This document shows, one piece after another, positions 5,053-6,685 of a stretch of 6,685 nt of DNA. Position 1 is the stretch's first letter. Every line of letters begins with the position of its first letter. The translations under genes were made by a program, and so were the position numbers. The notes under the pieces were generated by a model. That model was not told where the DNA came from and made no database searches. It worked only from the letters and a program-made list of their open reading frames with translations. Where the stretch lies: the NCBI GenBank assembly GCA_964356545.1, contig CAYHHX010000027.1:1-6685 (forward strand). The letters are read 5' to 3'. Source of the DNA: JACPYG01 sp964356545 (GTDB lineage: Bacteria; Patescibacteriota; Minisyncoccia; Minisyncoccales; Staskawiczbacteraceae).

Positions 5053-5814
5053 ATGGAAGAAGAAATCAGAATTAATAAAATAGAGCCACCAAAAATAATG
5101 ATTACTTTGGCTACTATTTTAGTTATTAGTATAGTCGGCTTTTTAATTTTAAAAACAGTTTATAATTTTGCAACTTTGCCACAAAATTATCCTCAAGAAA
5201 TAACTGTATCAGGTGAAGGTAAAGTTTTTGTAAAACCGGATGTGGCCTTGGTACTTTTTGGAGTAAAAACTGAATCACAAAAAAGTGTTGACGCAGTCAA
5301 TCAAAATAATGAGAAAATGAATGCAGTGATAAAAGCAATAAAAGATTTGGGAGTTGACGAAAAAGATATAAAAACATCTGCATATAACTTATATCCGGTC
5401 TATGATTATATAGAGACAGGCAGAGTTTTTAAGGGATATTCTTTAGATCAACAGATATCGGTTAAAATTAGGGATTTCAATAAAATTAGTGATATTTTAG
5501 ATAAAGCAACATCAGGGGGAATCAATACTATTGGGGATCTACAATTTACTGTTGATGACTTAGAAAAAGCAAAGTCAGAAGCAAGAGAAAAAGCAATTAA
5601 ACAGGCAAAAGAAAAAGCGCTTGTTTTAATTAATCAAGCCGGCTTAAGAATAGTAAAATTAATTAATGTCTCTGAAGGATACGGCCCTTTGCCACAACCT
5701 TATATGATGGGTGGAGGAATAAATACTTTAGAAAAAGCAAGTATTGCTCCGGATATTCAACCGGGTCAGTCAGAAATAAACACGACTATTACTTTAACTT
5801 ATCGTGTGCGTTAA
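5053..5814 (+). CDS. SIMPL domain (DUF541) protein, membrane anchored
   Basis: A 253-residue protein of the SIMPL/DUF541 family (related to E. coli YggE). A short charged N-terminus is followed by a membrane anchor at about 16-36 (MITLATILVISIVGFLILK), so the SIMPL domain (about 47-253) should lie outside the cytoplasmic membrane. Family features are the start of the domain, ITVSGEGKVFVKPDVALVLFGV (50-71), the central LYPVYDY...FKGYSLDQQISVKIRDFNKISDILDKA block, the helix KAKSEAREKAIKQAKEKALVL, and the final INTTITLTYRV strand. YggE-type proteins are linked to oxidative or envelope stress; the biochemical role is unknown. A GTG at 5035 would add six residues, but ATG 5053 gives the ordinary charged N-terminus (MEEEIRINK) and is preferred. 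The HIT gene starts 3 nt after its stop, so the two are probably co-translated. Confidence 0.92.
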   Translation: MEEEIRINKIEPPKIMITLATILVISIVGFLILKTVYNFATLPQNYPQEITVSGEGKVFVKPDVALVLFGVKTESQKSVDAVNQNNEKMNAVIKAIKDLGVDEKDIKTSAYNLYPVYDYIETGRVFKGYSLDQQISVKIRDFNKISDILDKATSGGINTIGDLQFTVDDLEKAKSEAREKAIKQAKEKALVLINQAGLRIVKLINVSEGYGPLPQPYMMGGGINTLEKASIAPDIQPGQSEINTTITLTYRVR

Positions 5815-5817
5815 TTT

Positions 5818-6264
5818 ATGGATTGTATTTTTTGTAAAATTGCTAAAGGAGAAATTGATTCAGCTAAAATTTGGGAAGATGATGAATTTTTTTCCATTTT
5901 AGATTTAAATCCTAACACGACAGGAATGGTTTTAGTTTTGTCAAAACAACACTACGATTCTTATGTTTTCTTGATGCCAGACGATATTTATCAAAAATTT
6001 ATGTTGGCCTCAAAAAAAATTGCTAAAATGCTAGAAAAGGCACTAGAAGTTAAAAGAGTTGCAATGGTAATGGAGGGAATGGGAATAAATCATGCCCATA
6101 TTAAACTTTATCCAATGCACGGTTTAGAAAAAGAATTCAAAGAAATAATAGCAAAAGATAAAATATTTTTTAAAGATTATCCAGGATATATTACGACTCA
6201 ACTTGGTCCACATCAAGATATTAAAGAACTTAAGAAATTAGCGGAAAAAATTACTAAAAATTGA
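5818..6264 (+). CDS. HIT-family nucleotide hydrolase/transferase, with changed third His
   Basis: A 148-residue histidine-triad protein, the family that cleaves nucleotide phosphoramidates or dinucleoside polyphosphates through a His-AMP intermediate. The N-terminus CIFCKIAKGEI (C3, C6) and WEDDEFFSILDLNPNTTGMVLVLSKQH (19-45) are classic HIT sequence; C3, C6, H45 and H92 are the likely structural zinc ligands by analogy with zinc-containing family members. The triad motif is NHAHIKLYPMHG: H92 and the nucleophile H94 are kept, but the third position is Lys96 where most HIT proteins have His. The extended C-terminus (102-148) is longer than in minimal Hint proteins. The protein is cytosolic. 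It begins 3 nt behind the SIMPL gene and 47 nt before dnaG. Fold assignment is firm; the substrate is not known. Confidence 0.93.
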   Translation: MDCIFCKIAKGEIDSAKIWEDDEFFSILDLNPNTTGMVLVLSKQHYDSYVFLMPDDIYQKFMLASKKIAKMLEKALEVKRVAMVMEGMGINHAHIKLYPMHGLEKEFKEIIAKDKIFFKDYPGYITTQLGPHQDIKELKKLAEKITKN

Positions 6265-6289
6265 TTTTTAACGACTTTTGTGGCACAAT
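6261..6289 (+). promoter_or_regulatory. Candidate sigma-70 promoter before dnaG
   Basis: TTGATT (6261-6266) and CACAAT (6284-6289) are exactly 17 nt apart, four of six matches to consensus in each hexamer. Transcription would begin about 15 nt before the dnaG ATG. A second possible -10, TATAAA (6295-6300), lies close by but would leave almost no leader. The -35 overlaps the HIT stop codon. Confidence 0.4.
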
Positions 6290-6311
6290 CAGAATATAAA
6301 AGATTCTGTTT

Positions 6312-6685
6312 ATGCTCGACTCCCAGCTTGAGGAAATAAAAAATAAACTCAATGTAGTAGATGTTATTGGTGGCTATATAAAGCTAACAAAAACTGGCGC
6401 CAATTATAGGGGAGTCTGTCCTTTTCATTCAGAAAAAAAACCTTCTTTTTTTGTATCGCCAGCGCGTCAGATTTGGAAATGTTTTGGTTGTGGTAAGGGC
6501 GGTGATATATTTGGATTCATAAAAGATATTGATGGGGTTGAATTTGGTGATGCTTTAAGAATTTTAGCAGATAAAGCCGGAATTATTTTAAAAAGAGAAA
6601 ATATAAAATTAAAAACGCAAAGACAGCGTTTTTATGAAATTTGCGAATTAGCCTGCTGTTTTTTTGAAAAACAATTAGAGGCTAG
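6312..6685 (+). CDS. dnaG: DNA primase DnaG, N-terminal part; 3' end outside window
   Basis: The first 124 residues of bacterial DNA primase, which makes RNA primers at the replication fork with the DnaB helicase. The start MLDSQLEEIKNKLNVVDVIGGYIKL is the standard DnaG opening. The CHC2 zinc-binding domain is complete: C36 and H39 in GVCPFHSEKKPSFFVSP and C57 and C60 in WKCFGCGKGGDIFGF are the ligands. EFGDALRILADKAGI (77-91) is the conserved helix closing this domain, and residues 92-124 begin the linker to the TOPRIM polymerase domain, which lies beyond the window. No stop is reached. ATG 6312 is chosen because it gives the family N-terminus; no Shine-Dalgarno site precedes it. In many bacteria dnaG is followed by the sigma factor gene rpoD; here that would lie outside. 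Confidence 0.97.
   Translation, partial: MLDSQLEEIKNKLNVVDVIGGYIKLTKTGANYRGVCPFHSEKKPSFFVSPARQIWKCFGCGKGGDIFGFIKDIDGVEFGDALRILADKAGIILKRENIKLKTQRQRFYEICELACCFFEKQLEA

Noticed and set aside
1..6685. CRISPR array, insertion sequence or integrase
   Set aside because: No regularly spaced repeats, no transposase or recombinase frame and no terminal inverted repeats are seen on either strand.

Overview
The window is an AT-rich bacterial chromosome segment, all genes but one fragment on the + strand, with very short spacers and no clear Shine-Dalgarno sequence before any start. The gene set (zf-TFIIB zinc protein, LemA, HtpX, a DUF5674-type protein, small unknowns, a SIMPL protein, a divergent HIT protein, DnaG) and the small compact proteins suggest a Candidate Phyla Radiation (Patescibacteria) member. 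This is a judgement from protein style, not from a phylogenetic marker. Start/stop overlaps of the ATGA type show that TGA is a stop codon here, which argues against the recoded Gracilibacteria/Absconditabacteria lineages.

Layout: the 3' third of groEL (1-545) is followed by a strongly folded intergenic stretch (about 557-688) and an intrinsic terminator (698-730). A second block runs from 759 to 3824: a zinc-ribbon protein, lemA, htpX, then three small genes joined by a 3-nt gap and two 4-nt overlaps (an 82-aa unknown, a DUF5674-like protein, a 107-aa unknown), and tRNA-Ser(GGA). LemA and HtpX point to membrane-protein quality control; the small genes are probably co-translated with htpX and may share its role, but nothing in their sequence proves this.

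From about 3860 to 4880 the texture changes. The HAD hydrolase gene is visibly richer in G+C than its neighbours (about 42% in two hand-counted 60-nt lines, against about 27-32% in lemA and HIT lines). It lies directly downstream of the tRNA gene, and is followed by a convergent minus-strand ORF that looks like the last 50 codons of a lost gene. Just before the HAD start lies a short inverted copy of a tRNA T-arm. Together these suggest a small acquired islet at a tRNA locus, now decaying.

After an AT-rich spacer (4880-5052) the core-type block resumes: a membrane-anchored SIMPL (DUF541) protein, a HIT-family protein 3 nt behind it, a candidate promoter, and the start of dnaG (primase), which runs off the window end. 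The most promising items for follow-up are the groEL-downstream folded element, the htpX-coupled trio of small genes, and the tRNA-Ser islet with its truncated convergent gene.
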